DNA of 64,000 nucleotides from Acetivibrio saccincola. GTDB lineage: Bacteria > Bacillota > Clostridia > Acetivibrionales > Acetivibrionaceae. Of the stretch, positions 25,061-35,689 are shown piece by piece. Each line of letters starts with the position of its first letter. The stretch's first letter is position 1. The translations under genes were made by a program, and so were the position numbers. Under the pieces are notes generated by a model. It was not told where the DNA came from and searched no databases. It saw nothing but the letters and a program-made list of their open reading frames with translations. Location of the stretch: NCBI RefSeq assembly GCF_002844395.1, contig NZ_CP025197.1:186001-250000 (forward strand), written 5' to 3'.

Positions 25061-25350
25061 AATACTTTTGTTTTTAACCGGCAGCCCTAGCCCAACGCTT
25101 ATCAACCGTTTAAGTAATAAATGTTGTGAACTTATTGAATTTATACTTAAAAGTTTTCTATTATCAATATTTTGATTAAAATTTTTAAGAGCAGTTAATC
25201 TGCTCATTTTTATTGTACAAATTTGAAAGTGTTATGCAATACTTATTTTTCCAGATTTTATTTTGAATCCTACTGGAATTTGAAAATTTGATTATCGCGT
25301 TCCTATTTTAATTTGAAAATATTCACTAATTTGTGGTAAAATTGACCTAA
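25061..25350. other. Right end of the transposon, non-coding
   Basis: This is AT-rich sequence with an inverted CCTATTTTAATTTGAAAAT matching the left-end binding-site motif. It joins directly to the stop codon of the 878-residue gene. The equivalent stretch after copy 2 is 31809-32097 and is nearly identical. Confidence 0.5.
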
Positions 25351-27987
25351 TTAGTCATCATACATGGAGCCTTTTACAGTAATATACATTTCATCAAGCA
25401 TTACCCCGCTTAATGTACCTAATGAGCTATATGCATGGCTGCTGCTTCCTAAATCAATATTGTCCATCCACACTCTTATGTAATACTCACCATCCGGCAT
25501 ATGTGCATGTGTAAAAGTGTTTATATTGTCCTTGTTTATAATAATGTCCACCTCTGTTGTTTCTGTTATTTTGTACATTTTTTGTCCCGGTTTTACATAC
25601 TCTCTGTATTTGTAATTATCCCTGCTGCTTAAAGTATTTGACTCTTCATATCCTTCCATCACCATTTTCCAATATTCATGTGTATTTCCTCCGCTTATAT
25701 GTTCATGGTAAATTTCTTCAACTTTTTTTGTATAACGTAACTCATCGCTATTTCTGTCTAACACCGTCACAAGTTCTATCCCGTTTATACCTATGTTATC
25801 CCGTGCCGTCAATCTGCCCGGACGTGTACTGAAAGTACTTCCCCTTTCAGGCAGCAGTTCTCCTTTTATATTTACAGCCTCCCTGTAGTCATTTATGTAC
25901 ATAAGGTCTGTTTCGTAGTTAAATGAATTTATAACGGCGTTTACAATATCTTTGTGTTCCTGTGTATCATAAGGCACAGGCTTGTATGTTACCGTCTCCA
26001 CTTTAAAAGAATATTTTCCGGCAGGGTTAAAGTAGTATCCTGACTTTATAGGGTACTCAAATCTTTGAAGATCTATATCCGTTGGAAATACAGCTTTGTC
26101 ATACAGGTCTTTTCTGTTTATACCTTGCCTTGCTGCTTCCCTTGCCTGCATATATTCAACTTCCATAGGACTTTTTATTGTAATTTGTATATCCCCACTG
26201 TTTTGCTGCTTAAAAGTTCTTTGATATCTTCCGTCAACAGATGTCCAGCCGTATTCTTTTCCATTGGAGTCTAAACGACACATCCATCTGATTACATTAA
26301 AATTATACGGCTCACTTTCCCAATACATTTTTTTGTTAAGAGAATCTACCCTGTTGTTTTCTATTTCATTTCTAAAGCTTTTTGACGGAATGTTTTTCAT
26401 TCCATTGTATACATAAACATTAAACGTTAAATCTTTTGTTACTTCGTTAAACGGTGCAGTTCTAAGTACTTTATGAGGGCATAATTCACAATCTTCAAAA
26501 CCGCACTCATAAACATCCCATCCTTGTATATAGCCTTCAGAGAAAAGCCGGCCATTTTTAACCATCGGGGTTGAAGGATTTATGTCAAGCCATTTTCGTC
26601 CTTCAGGGTCATCTCCAAAATCCCTTCTTTCAATAGTGAAATTTACAATAGGATTTCTTTCAACTCTGCTTCTTCTCACTTCATTGACAGGAGGATTATT
26701 TTGTTCAGAATATTTTCTAAACAATCCGTCCTTTGGATCTCTTATTATTCTAAACTCTCCCGTTATATTTCCGCTCCAGCTTCCTCTGGCAGACCCTAAA
26801 TCAGCCACGGAAGGTCTTTTTGAAAGATTAAAACTAAAGTCTCTTGAGAGTACGTTGTAAGGAATGTCATATTCACCATATTCAAAAATACTCTCAACAT
26901 ACTTTATTTCTGCTTCAAATACATTGTTTCCTAAATATTTTTCTTCAGGGCTTGTACCGTCTTCGTTTATAACAAAACGCACCAAAACATCATCTTCAGG
27001 CATACTAAAACTTGCATACATCAATCTTTCATTTTCACCGGGAATGGTGATTTTGCCCTTTTCTTTGGTTGCATGTCCTAAATATTCTACAGGTATTTTA
27101 GAGCCATCACTTTTCTTTATAATTTCCCATTCATAATCTGCTGTCTCATCCTCAGTAAATGTGGACTTTACATTTATTCCGACTAAAACTTTTCTTCCTG
27201 CCCCGGCACCAACCGGAATAGATTCTGCTTGAACGGAAATATCTTTTTTTAGCATTTCAAACGGCATAAGGAGAAAGGTTTTGTATCTTAAATTTTGACC
27301 ATTGTTGTGAAAATAAAATCCTATTCCCAGCCCCCATGAATGCATTGTAGGGGGCTGGATTATATGTACATAATCTTCAACAGAACCTCCGTCAGAAAAA
27401 TATTGGGGCTCCGGACCGTCAACTATATTTGCGGCAAAGAAATCCCTCCGTCCGGTTAATTCAAATAATTGTTCCGGTGTAAAATCTATCATATTTATCC
27501 ACTGTTGAATATAAGGATGTTTATGGTCCCACGGTTCTTTAACCCATCTTCCGTTGAGAGTTTTAACATTCTGTGTTGGGGGATAATCAGGTGGAAATAC
27601 AGGATTTGCAAATAAATCTCCATTAAGAGTGTAACCTAAACATCTGTATTGAGAAACTCCTTCTTCATCGGGTCTTTTAATTACTTTAATTGCAGCTTCT
27701 TTAACAGCATCAATACTGGCTTTTTCCTCACTGCCATATACAAAAATAGGCATATCACTAAAAGCCGGAGTACCCTTTACAGCTAATACTTCATTTATTT
27801 TATCTCCCTTTATATTCGTTTCTCCATAATATCCGTAAAATCCCAGTACATTTTCTTCTAAAAATTTATTGGCAATATCCAGTGATTCTTTGGCTGTTTT
27901 TATATTAGTGCTGCTTGCTGATACTGTAATATTAATCACCTGTATTAGTAAAGATATAATCAGTATTTTAATTATATGCTTTTTCAC
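25351..27987 (-). CDS. Large secreted protein of unknown function, copy M2
   Basis: An 878-residue member of the family first seen at 11882. Signal peptide MKKHIIKILIISLLIQVIN, then a variable region to about residue 165 (LGFYGYYGETNIKGDK, INMIDFTPEQLFELTGRRDFF). From GRRDFFAANIVDG to SMYDD it matches the other copies with only scattered substitutions, including the Cys cluster ECGFEDCELCPH. It starts 26 bp after the stalk-domain gene and is open throughout. The stop codon abuts the transposon end, so its native 3' flank is lost. Confidence 0.75.
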   Translation of the reverse strand: MKKHIIKILIISLLIQVINITVSASSTNIKTAKESLDIANKFLEENVLGFYGYYGETNIKGDKINEVLAVKGTPAFSDMPIFVYGSEEKASIDAVKEAAIKVIKRPDEEGVSQYRCLGYTLNGDLFANPVFPPDYPPTQNVKTLNGRWVKEPWDHKHPYIQQWINMIDFTPEQLFELTGRRDFFAANIVDGPEPQYFSDGGSVEDYVHIIQPPTMHSWGLGIGFYFHNNGQNLRYKTFLLMPFEMLKKDISVQAESIPVGAGAGRKVLVGINVKSTFTEDETADYEWEIIKKSDGSKIPVEYLGHATKEKGKITIPGENERLMYASFSMPEDDVLVRFVINEDGTSPEEKYLGNNVFEAEIKYVESIFEYGEYDIPYNVLSRDFSFNLSKRPSVADLGSARGSWSGNITGEFRIIRDPKDGLFRKYSEQNNPPVNEVRRSRVERNPIVNFTIERRDFGDDPEGRKWLDINPSTPMVKNGRLFSEGYIQGWDVYECGFEDCELCPHKVLRTAPFNEVTKDLTFNVYVYNGMKNIPSKSFRNEIENNRVDSLNKKMYWESEPYNFNVIRWMCRLDSNGKEYGWTSVDGRYQRTFKQQNSGDIQITIKSPMEVEYMQAREAARQGINRKDLYDKAVFPTDIDLQRFEYPIKSGYYFNPAGKYSFKVETVTYKPVPYDTQEHKDIVNAVINSFNYETDLMYINDYREAVNIKGELLPERGSTFSTRPGRLTARDNIGINGIELVTVLDRNSDELRYTKKVEEIYHEHISGGNTHEYWKMVMEGYEESNTLSSRDNYKYREYVKPGQKMYKITETTEVDIIINKDNINTFTHAHMPDGEYYIRVWMDNIDLGSSSHAYSSLGTLSGVMLDEMYITVKGSMYDD

Positions 27988-28013
27988 CTTTTACACCTGC
28001 CGTTTCATCGTTA

Positions 28014-28862
28014 TTAATTTTCCCACTCAACTACAACATCATTGTACTGACTTGTATTAGGTATATATCCAGGATGAAAAATATCTATCGATATAGACTC
28101 TGTTATTGATTTTCTTATCCAAATATATTGATTAGTTTTTTCTACATATATATATTTTTCAGGTAATTGATGCCATCTGCTTTTCTTTTGTTCAACATGT
28201 TTTCTTATTTCATTTGCTATATCTTTACCAAACTTATTTTCTAATGCAAATGTTAAGTCTTCAATTTGTTTTTCAAAATTTGGTCTCATAAAATTTATAG
28301 ACATTCTCGTTTCTACTTTGTCACTTCCTTGGGGTTTTGCAATTATTATGTTTGTATCATTTGGCACTAAATAGCCATACTTTTCTATAATACTTCCATC
28401 CTTTGGGGTGTCATCCTTTATGTCGCCTTTTTCTCTTGTATCAATATAAACCGTCCTTACAGCCGGGTCCCAATCCACCCTTGCACCTAACCCCTCACTT
28501 ACAAACCTCACCGGTACAAAGGTCCTGTCTTCCTTCAGCAACGCTTCTGTATCCATTAGATTCTTTTCACCGTTTATTGTATAGTCCTTTTTTCCAATTA
28601 CTATCTTTATTTCTTTATCTCCCTGGGATATTGTAACCGTCTTTGTGCTTCCTTCCCAGCCTACTTCTGCCCCTAATGCTTCACTTACAAACCTCACCGG
28701 TACCTGTGTCCTGCCGTTGTCGTCTATAAACGGCTCTGCATCCGGGAAATTCACCCTATTGCCGTTTACCACCACACGAAGAGGCAATTGAGCAAAGGAT
28801 GTTGTTGTAAAAGCCATTAACATAATAACTGATACTGTAATAAATAAAACTATTTTTTTCAT
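28014..28862 (-). CDS. Secreted stalk-domain protein, copy M2
   Basis: A 282-residue protein from ATG 28862 with GGGAGGAAATAAA upstream. The signal peptide and stalk domain (two VPVRFVSE motifs) are the same as in the other copies. The variable C-terminal region carries KPQGSDKVETRMSINFMRP and ends FHPGYIPNTSQYNDVVVEW, a form closest to copy M1. The frame is intact, and it is coupled to the 878-residue gene downstream. Confidence 0.78.
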   Translation of the reverse strand: MKKIVLFITVSVIMLMAFTTTSFAQLPLRVVVNGNRVNFPDAEPFIDDNGRTQVPVRFVSEALGAEVGWEGSTKTVTISQGDKEIKIVIGKKDYTINGEKNLMDTEALLKEDRTFVPVRFVSEGLGARVDWDPAVRTVYIDTREKGDIKDDTPKDGSIIEKYGYLVPNDTNIIIAKPQGSDKVETRMSINFMRPNFEKQIEDLTFALENKFGKDIANEIRKHVEQKKSRWHQLPEKYIYVEKTNQYIWIRKSITESISIDIFHPGYIPNTSQYNDVVVEWEN

Positions 28863-28942
28863 TTTATTTCCTCCCATTTTTCATTTTTTACATGATATAT
28901 AATATATATCTACAAAATTTTATTTTAACTTTATTTTTATAA

Positions 28943-28969
28943 TCAAGCAAAACTATTTGCTTCCCTGCT
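28943..28969 (-). pseudogene. Last codons of a lipase-effector gene copy
   Basis: The remnant is identical to 19695-19721: the end of the lipase gene reading GREANSFA before the transposon left end. It shows that this unit also descends from a lipase, stalk protein, large protein operon. Confidence 0.6.
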
Positions 28970-28971
28970 AC

Positions 28972-29053
28972 TGTAGATTTTCATTTTAAATTTGGTAAAC
29001 TACCCTTATTTTATCACATTAAAATAGGTGAAAAAAATTCTTAACCCTACCGC
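28972..29053. mobile_element. Solo left end of the TnsB/TnsC-type transposon (copy 2)
   Basis: 82 bp identical in layout to 19724-19805, beginning TGTAGATTTTCATTTTAAAT. It is followed at once by the ISLre2 remnant. Confidence 0.6.
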
Positions 29054-29232
29054 GATAGCGTCATTTTATTGTAGGAAAAAGAAAAAGTAGATGACATCCC
29101 ATTTTTCATTTGTGCAGCTATTTCAAATAACGGTCTCTTAGTAACGAAAGTGTTTTACATCATGTTGAGCTAATTATTTTCTTTTATAATTCCTCTAACT
29201 TATTGTCTATTATACCATATAACTCTTTCTTT
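29054..29232. mobile_element. ISLre2 end remnant (copy 2)
   Basis: The same 179-bp ISLre2 left-end fragment as at 19806, starting GATAGCGTC. Here the downstream IS3 sequence is uninterrupted. Confidence 0.7.
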
Positions 29233-29678
29233 GGTCTGTCCTGATTAAACTGGACATACAATTACGTCAGTTTACTGCCTCGCTCTCAAAATTTCTCTGT
29301 CTTTCGTTAGACCAATTGCTTGTTTTCGGAGTGCCCTTGACAACAAGCATCTCCTATATGATTAAAGCAGCCAGAGCGGAGCCACATTATATGTAGTAGG
29401 CCTCTGGGAACAGGTGGCTGCCGCCTTTTAATAGGATATCATACGGGTCCCTCTTATTGTAAAGGGAAGCTCCGCCACTCCTGCGATATCGGTACTAGGC
29501 CACTTTTTTCTCATTCTTATAGTAGTCGTTTATATATTCTCTTGGCAATTTATATCCAAGTGATGAATGCAAACGCCTTGAGTTATAAAAACCTTCTATA
29601 TAGTTAATTATCACCTTCCTAGTCTCTTTTTTTGTCTTGAAGCGGATTCCATATATCACGTCCTTCTTCAAGGTTGAG
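29233..29678 (-). mobile_element. IS3/IS150-type remnant, uninterrupted
   Basis: It contains the empty target of the ISLre2 insertion (TTAAACTGGACATAC). A G+C-richer non-coding block and the last 60 codons of an IS3-type transposase on the minus strand (HSSLGY) follow, ending where the second transposon copy begins at 29679. Confidence 0.7.
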
Positions 29679-29767
29679 TGTAGATTTTCATTTTAATTTA
29701 GGTAAATCTACCCTTATTTTATCACATTAAAATAGGTGAAAAAATTTTTAACCCTACCGCAATTTGA

Positions 29768-30184
29768 AAAAATATTTTCACTCGCTATATATGTCCTCTA
29801 TGTGGATGCACCATATCATATATTCCTAACTTTTGTTTACCCGGATTTATTAATGCAGTAAATCATATTTTTGAATACATATATAATTTATTTTATCGTA
29901 AAGGTAGTATTAATTCAGTTATAAACCGACTAAATCTAAAAAACAACGTACAGTTTTCAAGGCAAATTCTATACTATTACAGAAAAAAATTCATTAAAAA
30001 TCTCAATACAATACAAAATGGATTAAGACAAATAATACACAAAGTGAAATTACCGGATGAAACTCTTGGAAACACAGAAAAAGCAAGAAACGTTTTAGCA
30101 ATAGTAGTAAGAGAATTCCCCAACATTCAACTATTCTCTCAAAAATACTATCAAGCTACCGCTAAAACATTTCTTGCAGCATGA
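29768..30184 (+). pseudogene. Zinc-ribbon (DUF6431-like) frame without a start codon (copy 2)
   Basis: The same 139-codon open stretch as at 22601, beginning just after TGA and lacking a start codon. The CPLCG motif is preserved. One fewer A lies in the non-coding region upstream. Confidence 0.5.
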
Positions 30185-30353
30185 TTATAACATTAAAATA
30201 GGATTTTAAAAAGCGTCTTATGAAAAATTTTTAATGAAATCAACCGCAACACCATATTTTCCTTTACTTGAGCAAATAACTATGGTAACATCCGTGGTAA
30301 AGAACAGCCTGACCGGTCATGGCTTCCTAAAAATGCAACAGGAGGTCAGGAAT

Positions 30354-31291
30354 ATGTTAAGTGAAGAGGTAAGAAATGCCATTGCGTTAAAAAGATTTTC
30401 ACTGATAAGTCCGATCCTAAATGGACAAGTGAATAATCGTAAGGACTATTATGTTCAAATTTCATCAAAACCCGTAGAAATGCCACACTATGGCATAAGA
30501 AAATATTCACCTAAAACAATAGAGTCCTGGTACTGTGATTACATGCGTGAAGGATTGGATGCATTAAAACCCGGATACCGGAAAGACAGGGGTAATTGTA
30601 GAAAAATAGATACAGAACTTGCTGAAAAAATCCTTGAGACGAAAAGAAAATATCCTAAAGCGCCTACTACAATCATCTATGATAAACTAATAAAAAAAGG
30701 CATATTAAAAGAAGGGCAAATATCACTTACCACACTATACAGGTTTTTAAAATTTTCAAATCATGAAAGCATTTATGAAACTGAAGAGAAAAAAGAAATT
30801 AAAAGATTTGCACATCAATATATAAATGAGTTGTGGTATGGGGATTTAATGTATGGACCTTACATACAGGAAGAGGCATACCTTCCCTGCTCTATACGGA
30901 CAATGGGAAGATTTACCGTTCACAGCAGTTTGAATTTATGTGCGCGGACGTAGGATGCACTCTTATACATTCGAAACCCTTTGTTGCACATAGCCGGGGA
31001 AAAATAGAAAGGTTCTTTTTAACAGTTAGAAAAAGATTTTTATCCCAACTTAATATGAATAAAATTAAGAGTTTAGAAGAGCCGGTATTCATATACTATG
31101 AAGGCAAGAAAATCGGTGAAGCCTTGCAGGTTAATTTTCATGACAATGCCCATATGAAACGAAGGGGCAGACCTAAAAATTCTGAGTTAATAGTGGATTT
31201 ACAAAATAACGAAGTATCTGTAACACATGCTGACATGCCTAAATCAAAACAAACAATTTCATTTAAAACAATTATGGAAGGAGAGAAATAA
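30354..31291 (+). pseudogene. TnsB-type transposase with 133-bp deletion
   Basis: It matches the intact transposase at 23187 up to LMYGPYIQE. The equivalent of 23707-23839 is missing (the region between the first and second catalytic Asp), with GGAAG-type microhomology at the junction. The frame shifts at the junction and the first part ends at 30953. The downstream part, including YTDNGK and RGKIERF, survives out of frame up to 31291. Confidence 0.85.
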
Positions 31292-31293
31292 TT

Positions 31294-31808
31294 ATGTTCA
31301 GACAGTTTTTTGGACTAAAATACAATCCTTTTGGAAAAGAAATTGATATTTCTGATGTTTATGAAAGTGAAGATATTAAGGAATTAAATTCAAGATTTAA
31401 ATATATTCAAAACATCCGGGGAATGTTTCTTTTAGTCGGTGAACCGGGAATGGGAAAATCCACCGCCTTAAGAAAATTTTCAGCCGGGTTAAATCCGGGA
31501 CTTTACAAACCCTGCTATTTTTCTCTCTCAACAGTTACCGTTATGGATTTTTACCGAGGTCTTTTAATATCTTTAGGAGAAGTGCCTTCACATAAGAAGG
31601 TTACAATGTTTCATCAGATACAACAAGCAATAATGTCTTTGTACTATATACCCAGGCTGCAATTGAAGCTATTTATTCTGCATCAAAAGGCGTACCCCGC
31701 CTTGTTAACAGTCTTGCAACCTCAAGCCTTATGTATGCTTGTTCAATAAAGCAAAAGCATGTAGATGAAGAAATCGTATACCAAGGACAAAAAGACTTTG
31801 ATATCTAA
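31294..31808 (+). pseudogene. TnsC-like ATPase with 286-bp deletion
   Basis: Walker A (GEPGMGKST) is retained. The equivalent of 24615-24900, which holds Walker B and the sensor region, is deleted, and the remaining C-terminal sequence is out of frame (stop at 31749). The original stop is at 31806-31808. Confidence 0.85.
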
Positions 31809-32097
31809 AATACTTTTATCTTTAACCGGCAGCCTTAGTACAACGGTTATAAACCGTTTAAGTAATAAATGTTGTAAACTTATTGAATTTATACTTAAAA
31901 GTTTTCTATTATCAATATTTTGATTAAAATTTTAAGAGCAGTTAATCTGCTCATTTTTATTGTACAAATTTGAAAGTGTTATGCAATACTTATTTTTCCA
32001 AATTTTATTTTGAATCCTACTGGAATTTGAAAATTTGATTATCGCGTTCCTATTTTAATTTGAAAATATTCACTAATTTGTGGTAAAATTGACCTAA

Positions 32098-34731
32098 TTA
32101 GTCATCATACATAGAGCCTTTTACCGTAATATACATTTCATCAAGCATTACCCCGCTTAATGTACCTAATGAGCTATATGCATGGCTGCTGCTTCCTAAA
32201 TCAATATTGTCCATCCACACTCTTATGTAATACTCACCATCCGGCATATGTGCATGTGTAAAAGTGTTTATATTGTCCTTGTTTATAATAATATCCACCT
32301 CTGTAGTTTCTGTTATTTTGTACATTTTTTGTCCTGGCTTTACATACTCTCTGTATTTGTAATTATCCCTGCTGCTTAAAGTGTTAGATTCTGCATATCC
32401 TTCCATCACCATTTTCCAATATTCATGTGTATTTCCTCCACTTATATGTTCATGGTAAATTTCTTCAACTTTTTTTGTATAACGTAACTCATCGCTATTT
32501 CTGTCTAACACCGTCACAAGTTCTATCCCGTTTATACCTATGTTATCCCGTGCCGTCAATCTGCCCGGACGTGTACTGAAAGTACTTCCCCTTTCAGGCA
32601 GCAGTTCTCCTTTTATATTTACAGCTTCCCTGTAGTCATTTATGTACATAAGGTCTGTTTCGTAGTTAAATGAATTTATAACGGCGTTTACAATATCTTT
32701 GTGTTCCTGTGTATCATAAGGCACAGGCTTGTATGTTACCGTCTCCACTTTAAAAGAATATTTTCCGGCAGGGTTAAAGTAGTATCCTGACTTTATAGGG
32801 TACTCAAATCTTTGTAGATCTATATCCGTTGGAAATACAGCTTTGTCATACAGGTCTTTTCTGTTTATACCTTGCCTTGCTGCTTCCCTTGCCTGCATAT
32901 ATTCAATTTCCATAGGACTATTTATTTTTATTTGTATATCTCCACTGTTTTGCTGCTTAAAAGTTCTTTGATATTTTCCGTCAATAGGTGTCCAGCCGTA
33001 TTCTTTTCCGTTGGAGTCTAAACGGCACATCCATCTGATTACATTAAAATTATACGGCTCACTTTCCCAATACATTTTTTTGTTAAGAGAATCTACCCTG
33101 TTGTTTTCTATTTCATTTCTAAAGCTTTTTGACGGAATGTTTTTCATTCCATTATATACATAAACATTAAACGTTAAATCTTTTGTTACTTCGTTAAACG
33201 GTGCAGTTCTAAGTACTTTATGAGGGCATAATTCACAATCTTCAAAACCGCACTCATAAACATCCCATCCTTGTATATAACCTTCAGAGAAAAGCCGGCC
33301 ATTTTTAACCACCGGGGTTGAAGAATTTATGTCAAGCCATTTCCTACCTTCAGGATCATCTCCAAAATCCCTTCTTTCAATGGTGAAATTTACAATAGGA
33401 TTTCTTTCAACTCTGCTTCTTCTCACTTCATTGACAGGAGGATTATTTTGTTCAGAATACTTTCTAAACAACCCGTCTCTTGGATCTCTTATTATTTTAA
33501 ACTCTCCCGTTATATTTCCGCTCCAGCTTCCTCTGGCAGACCCTAAATCAGCCACGGAAGGTCTTTTTGAAAGATTAAAACTAAAGTCTCTTGAGAGTAC
33601 ATTGTAAGGAATGTCATATTCATCATATTCAAAAATACTCTCAACATACTTTATTTCTGCTTCAAATACATTGTTTCCTAAATATTTTTCTTCAGGGCTT
33701 GTACCGTCTTCATTTATAACAAAACGCACTAAAACATCATCTTCAGGCATACTAAAACTTGCATACATCAATCTTTCATTTTCACCGGGAATGGTGATTT
33801 TGCCCTTTTCTTTGGTTGCATGTCCTAAATATTCTACAGGTATTTTAGAGCCATCACTTTTCTTTATAATTTCCCATTCATAATCTGCTGTCTCATCCTC
33901 GGTAAATGTAGACTTTACATTTATTCCAACTAAAACTTTTCTTCCTGCTCCGGCACCAACCGGAATGGATTCTGCTTGAACGGAAATATCTTTTTTTAAC
34001 ATTTCAAACGGCATAAGGAGAAAGGTTTTGTATCTTAAATTTTGACCATTGTTGTGAAAATAAAAACCTATTCCCAGCCCCCATGAATACATTGTAGGGG
34101 GCTGGATTATATGTACATAATCTTCAACAGAACCTCCGTCAGAAAAATATTGGGGCTCCGGACCGTCAACTATATTTGCGGCAAAGAAATCCCTCCGTCC
34201 GGTTGATTTATATAACATATCAGGCCTAAAATCTTTAGTTTTTATCCACTGCTGAATGTAGGGATGTTTGTGATTCCAAGGATCTCTAACCCACCTTCCA
34301 TTAAGAGTTTCTACATTCTGACTTGGAGGATAATCTGGTGGAAATACAGGATTTGCAAACAAATCACCTTCAACCGTATATCCTAAACATCTGTATTGAG
34401 GAACTCCTTCTTCATCAGGTCTTTGAATTACTTTAATCGCAGCATTTTTAATAGCATCACTACTAGCACTAATTTCACTACCATACACAAAAATAGACAT
34501 GTTATTAAAGGCCGGAGTACCTTTAACAGCTAATACTTGATTTATTTCGTGTCCTTTTACATTCTTCTCTCCATAATAGTTACAATAGCCAAGATTCTCT
34601 TCCAAGAAATCATTAGCTACTTTAAGAGATTCTTGAGCTGTTTTTATATTAGTGCTGCTTGCTGATACTGTAATATTAATCATCTGTATTAGTAAAGAAA
34701 TAATCAGTATTTTAATTATATGCTTTTTCAC
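32098..34731 (-). CDS. Large secreted protein of unknown function, copy M3
   Basis: An 877-residue member of the family. The signal peptide is almost that of copy M2, but the next 140 residues are closer to copy P (LGYCNYYGEKNVKG, EISASSDAIKNAAIKVIQRP, LYKSTGRRDFF). This gives a mosaic N-terminus. From GRRDFF onward it matches the other copies apart from isolated changes such as TMYSWG for TMHSWG. The frame is open and the stop abuts the transposon right end. It is co-transcribed with the stalk-domain gene at 34757. Confidence 0.75.
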   Translation of the reverse strand: MKKHIIKILIISLLIQMINITVSASSTNIKTAQESLKVANDFLEENLGYCNYYGEKNVKGHEINQVLAVKGTPAFNNMSIFVYGSEISASSDAIKNAAIKVIQRPDEEGVPQYRCLGYTVEGDLFANPVFPPDYPPSQNVETLNGRWVRDPWNHKHPYIQQWIKTKDFRPDMLYKSTGRRDFFAANIVDGPEPQYFSDGGSVEDYVHIIQPPTMYSWGLGIGFYFHNNGQNLRYKTFLLMPFEMLKKDISVQAESIPVGAGAGRKVLVGINVKSTFTEDETADYEWEIIKKSDGSKIPVEYLGHATKEKGKITIPGENERLMYASFSMPEDDVLVRFVINEDGTSPEEKYLGNNVFEAEIKYVESIFEYDEYDIPYNVLSRDFSFNLSKRPSVADLGSARGSWSGNITGEFKIIRDPRDGLFRKYSEQNNPPVNEVRRSRVERNPIVNFTIERRDFGDDPEGRKWLDINSSTPVVKNGRLFSEGYIQGWDVYECGFEDCELCPHKVLRTAPFNEVTKDLTFNVYVYNGMKNIPSKSFRNEIENNRVDSLNKKMYWESEPYNFNVIRWMCRLDSNGKEYGWTPIDGKYQRTFKQQNSGDIQIKINSPMEIEYMQAREAARQGINRKDLYDKAVFPTDIDLQRFEYPIKSGYYFNPAGKYSFKVETVTYKPVPYDTQEHKDIVNAVINSFNYETDLMYINDYREAVNIKGELLPERGSTFSTRPGRLTARDNIGINGIELVTVLDRNSDELRYTKKVEEIYHEHISGGNTHEYWKMVMEGYAESNTLSSRDNYKYREYVKPGQKMYKITETTEVDIIINKDNINTFTHAHMPDGEYYIRVWMDNIDLGSSSHAYSSLGTLSGVMLDEMYITVKGSMYDD

Positions 34732-34756
34732 CTTTTACACCTGCCGCTCTATAATA

Positions 34757-35602
34757 TCAATTTCCCCACTCAACTACAATATCATCGTATTGGCTTGTAT
34801 CAGGTACATATCCTGGAACCATAATATCTATTGGTATATCTCCAGCTTCTGATCTTGATATCCATATGTACTGATTTGTTTCTTTTACATAAATGTATTT
34901 TTCAGGCAAATAAGTCCATCTGCTTTTCTTTTGTCTAACATGTTTTTCTATTTCGTTTGCTATATCTTTACCAAATCTGCTTTCTATTACAAACACCAAA
35001 TCTCCAATTTGCTGTTCAAAATTTGGCCTCAAAATATTTATAGATATACTTGTTTCTATTATGTCACTACTTGAATTTACAACTATTATATTTGTATCTT
35101 TTGGTACTAAAAATCCATTTACTTCTTCAAACCCTCCATCCTTTGGTATGTCATCCTTAGAGTCACCTTTTTCTCTCGTATCAATATAAACCGTCCTTAC
35201 AGCCGGGTCCCAATCCACCCTTGCACCTAACCCCTCACTTACAAACCTCACCGGTACAAAGGTCCTGTCTTCCTTCAGCAACGCTTCTGTATCCATTAGA
35301 TTCTTTTCACCGTTTATTGTATAGTCCTTTTTTCCAATTACTATCTTTATTTCTTTATCTCCCTGGGATATTGTAACCGTCTTTGTGCTTCCTTCCCAGC
35401 CTACTTCTGCCCCTAATGCTTCACTTACAAACCTCACCGGTACCTGTGTCCTGCCGTTGTCGTCTATAAACGGCTCTGCATCCGGGAAATTCACCCTATT
35501 GCCGTTTACCACCACACGAAGAGGCAATTGAGCAAAGGGTGTTGTTGTAAAAGCCATTAACATAATAACTGATACTGTAATAAATAAAACTATTTTTTTC
35601 AT
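34757..35602 (-). CDS. Secreted stalk-domain protein, copy M3
   Basis: A 281-residue protein from ATG 35602 with GGGAGG upstream. The signal peptide and stalk repeats are as in the other copies. The variable region is distinctive at first (GGFEEVNGFLVPKDTNIIVV) and then resembles copy P (IESRFGKDIANEIEKHVRQ, KSRWTYLPEKYIYVKE), before an end like copy M1 (YVPDTSQYDDIVVEW). This patchwork fits repeated recombination between copies. It follows the remains of a lipase gene, as in the plus-strand operon. Confidence 0.78.
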   Translation of the reverse strand: MKKIVLFITVSVIMLMAFTTTPFAQLPLRVVVNGNRVNFPDAEPFIDDNGRTQVPVRFVSEALGAEVGWEGSTKTVTISQGDKEIKIVIGKKDYTINGEKNLMDTEALLKEDRTFVPVRFVSEGLGARVDWDPAVRTVYIDTREKGDSKDDIPKDGGFEEVNGFLVPKDTNIIVVNSSSDIIETSISINILRPNFEQQIGDLVFVIESRFGKDIANEIEKHVRQKKSRWTYLPEKYIYVKETNQYIWISRSEAGDIPIDIMVPGYVPDTSQYDDIVVEWGN

Positions 35603-35689
35603 TTTATTTCCTCCCATTTTTCATTTTTTACATGATATATAATATATATCTACAAAATTTTATTTTAACTTTATTTTTATAATCAAGCA

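Larger units (their letters stand above)
22511..25345 (+). mobile_element. TnsB/TnsC-type two-gene transposon, copy 1
   Basis: The element begins TGTAGATTTTCATTTTAATT. Short repeats of the type (T)NAAATTAAAATAGG occur at about 22555 and 23025 and, inverted, at 25290, as expected for transposase-binding sites near both ends. It encodes a short zinc-ribbon-like frame, a DDE transposase and an AAA ATPase. The right border is placed just before the stop codon of the next gene, because the copy at 29679 has the same junction. No target duplication was found. Confidence 0.7.
29679..32092 (+). mobile_element. TnsB/TnsC-type transposon, copy 2, internally deleted
   Basis: Nearly identical to 22511-25345 except for a 133-bp deletion in the transposase gene and a 286-bp deletion in the ATPase gene. 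Both deletions shift the frame. The element is therefore dead but retains both ends and could be moved in trans by copy 1. Confidence 0.75.
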
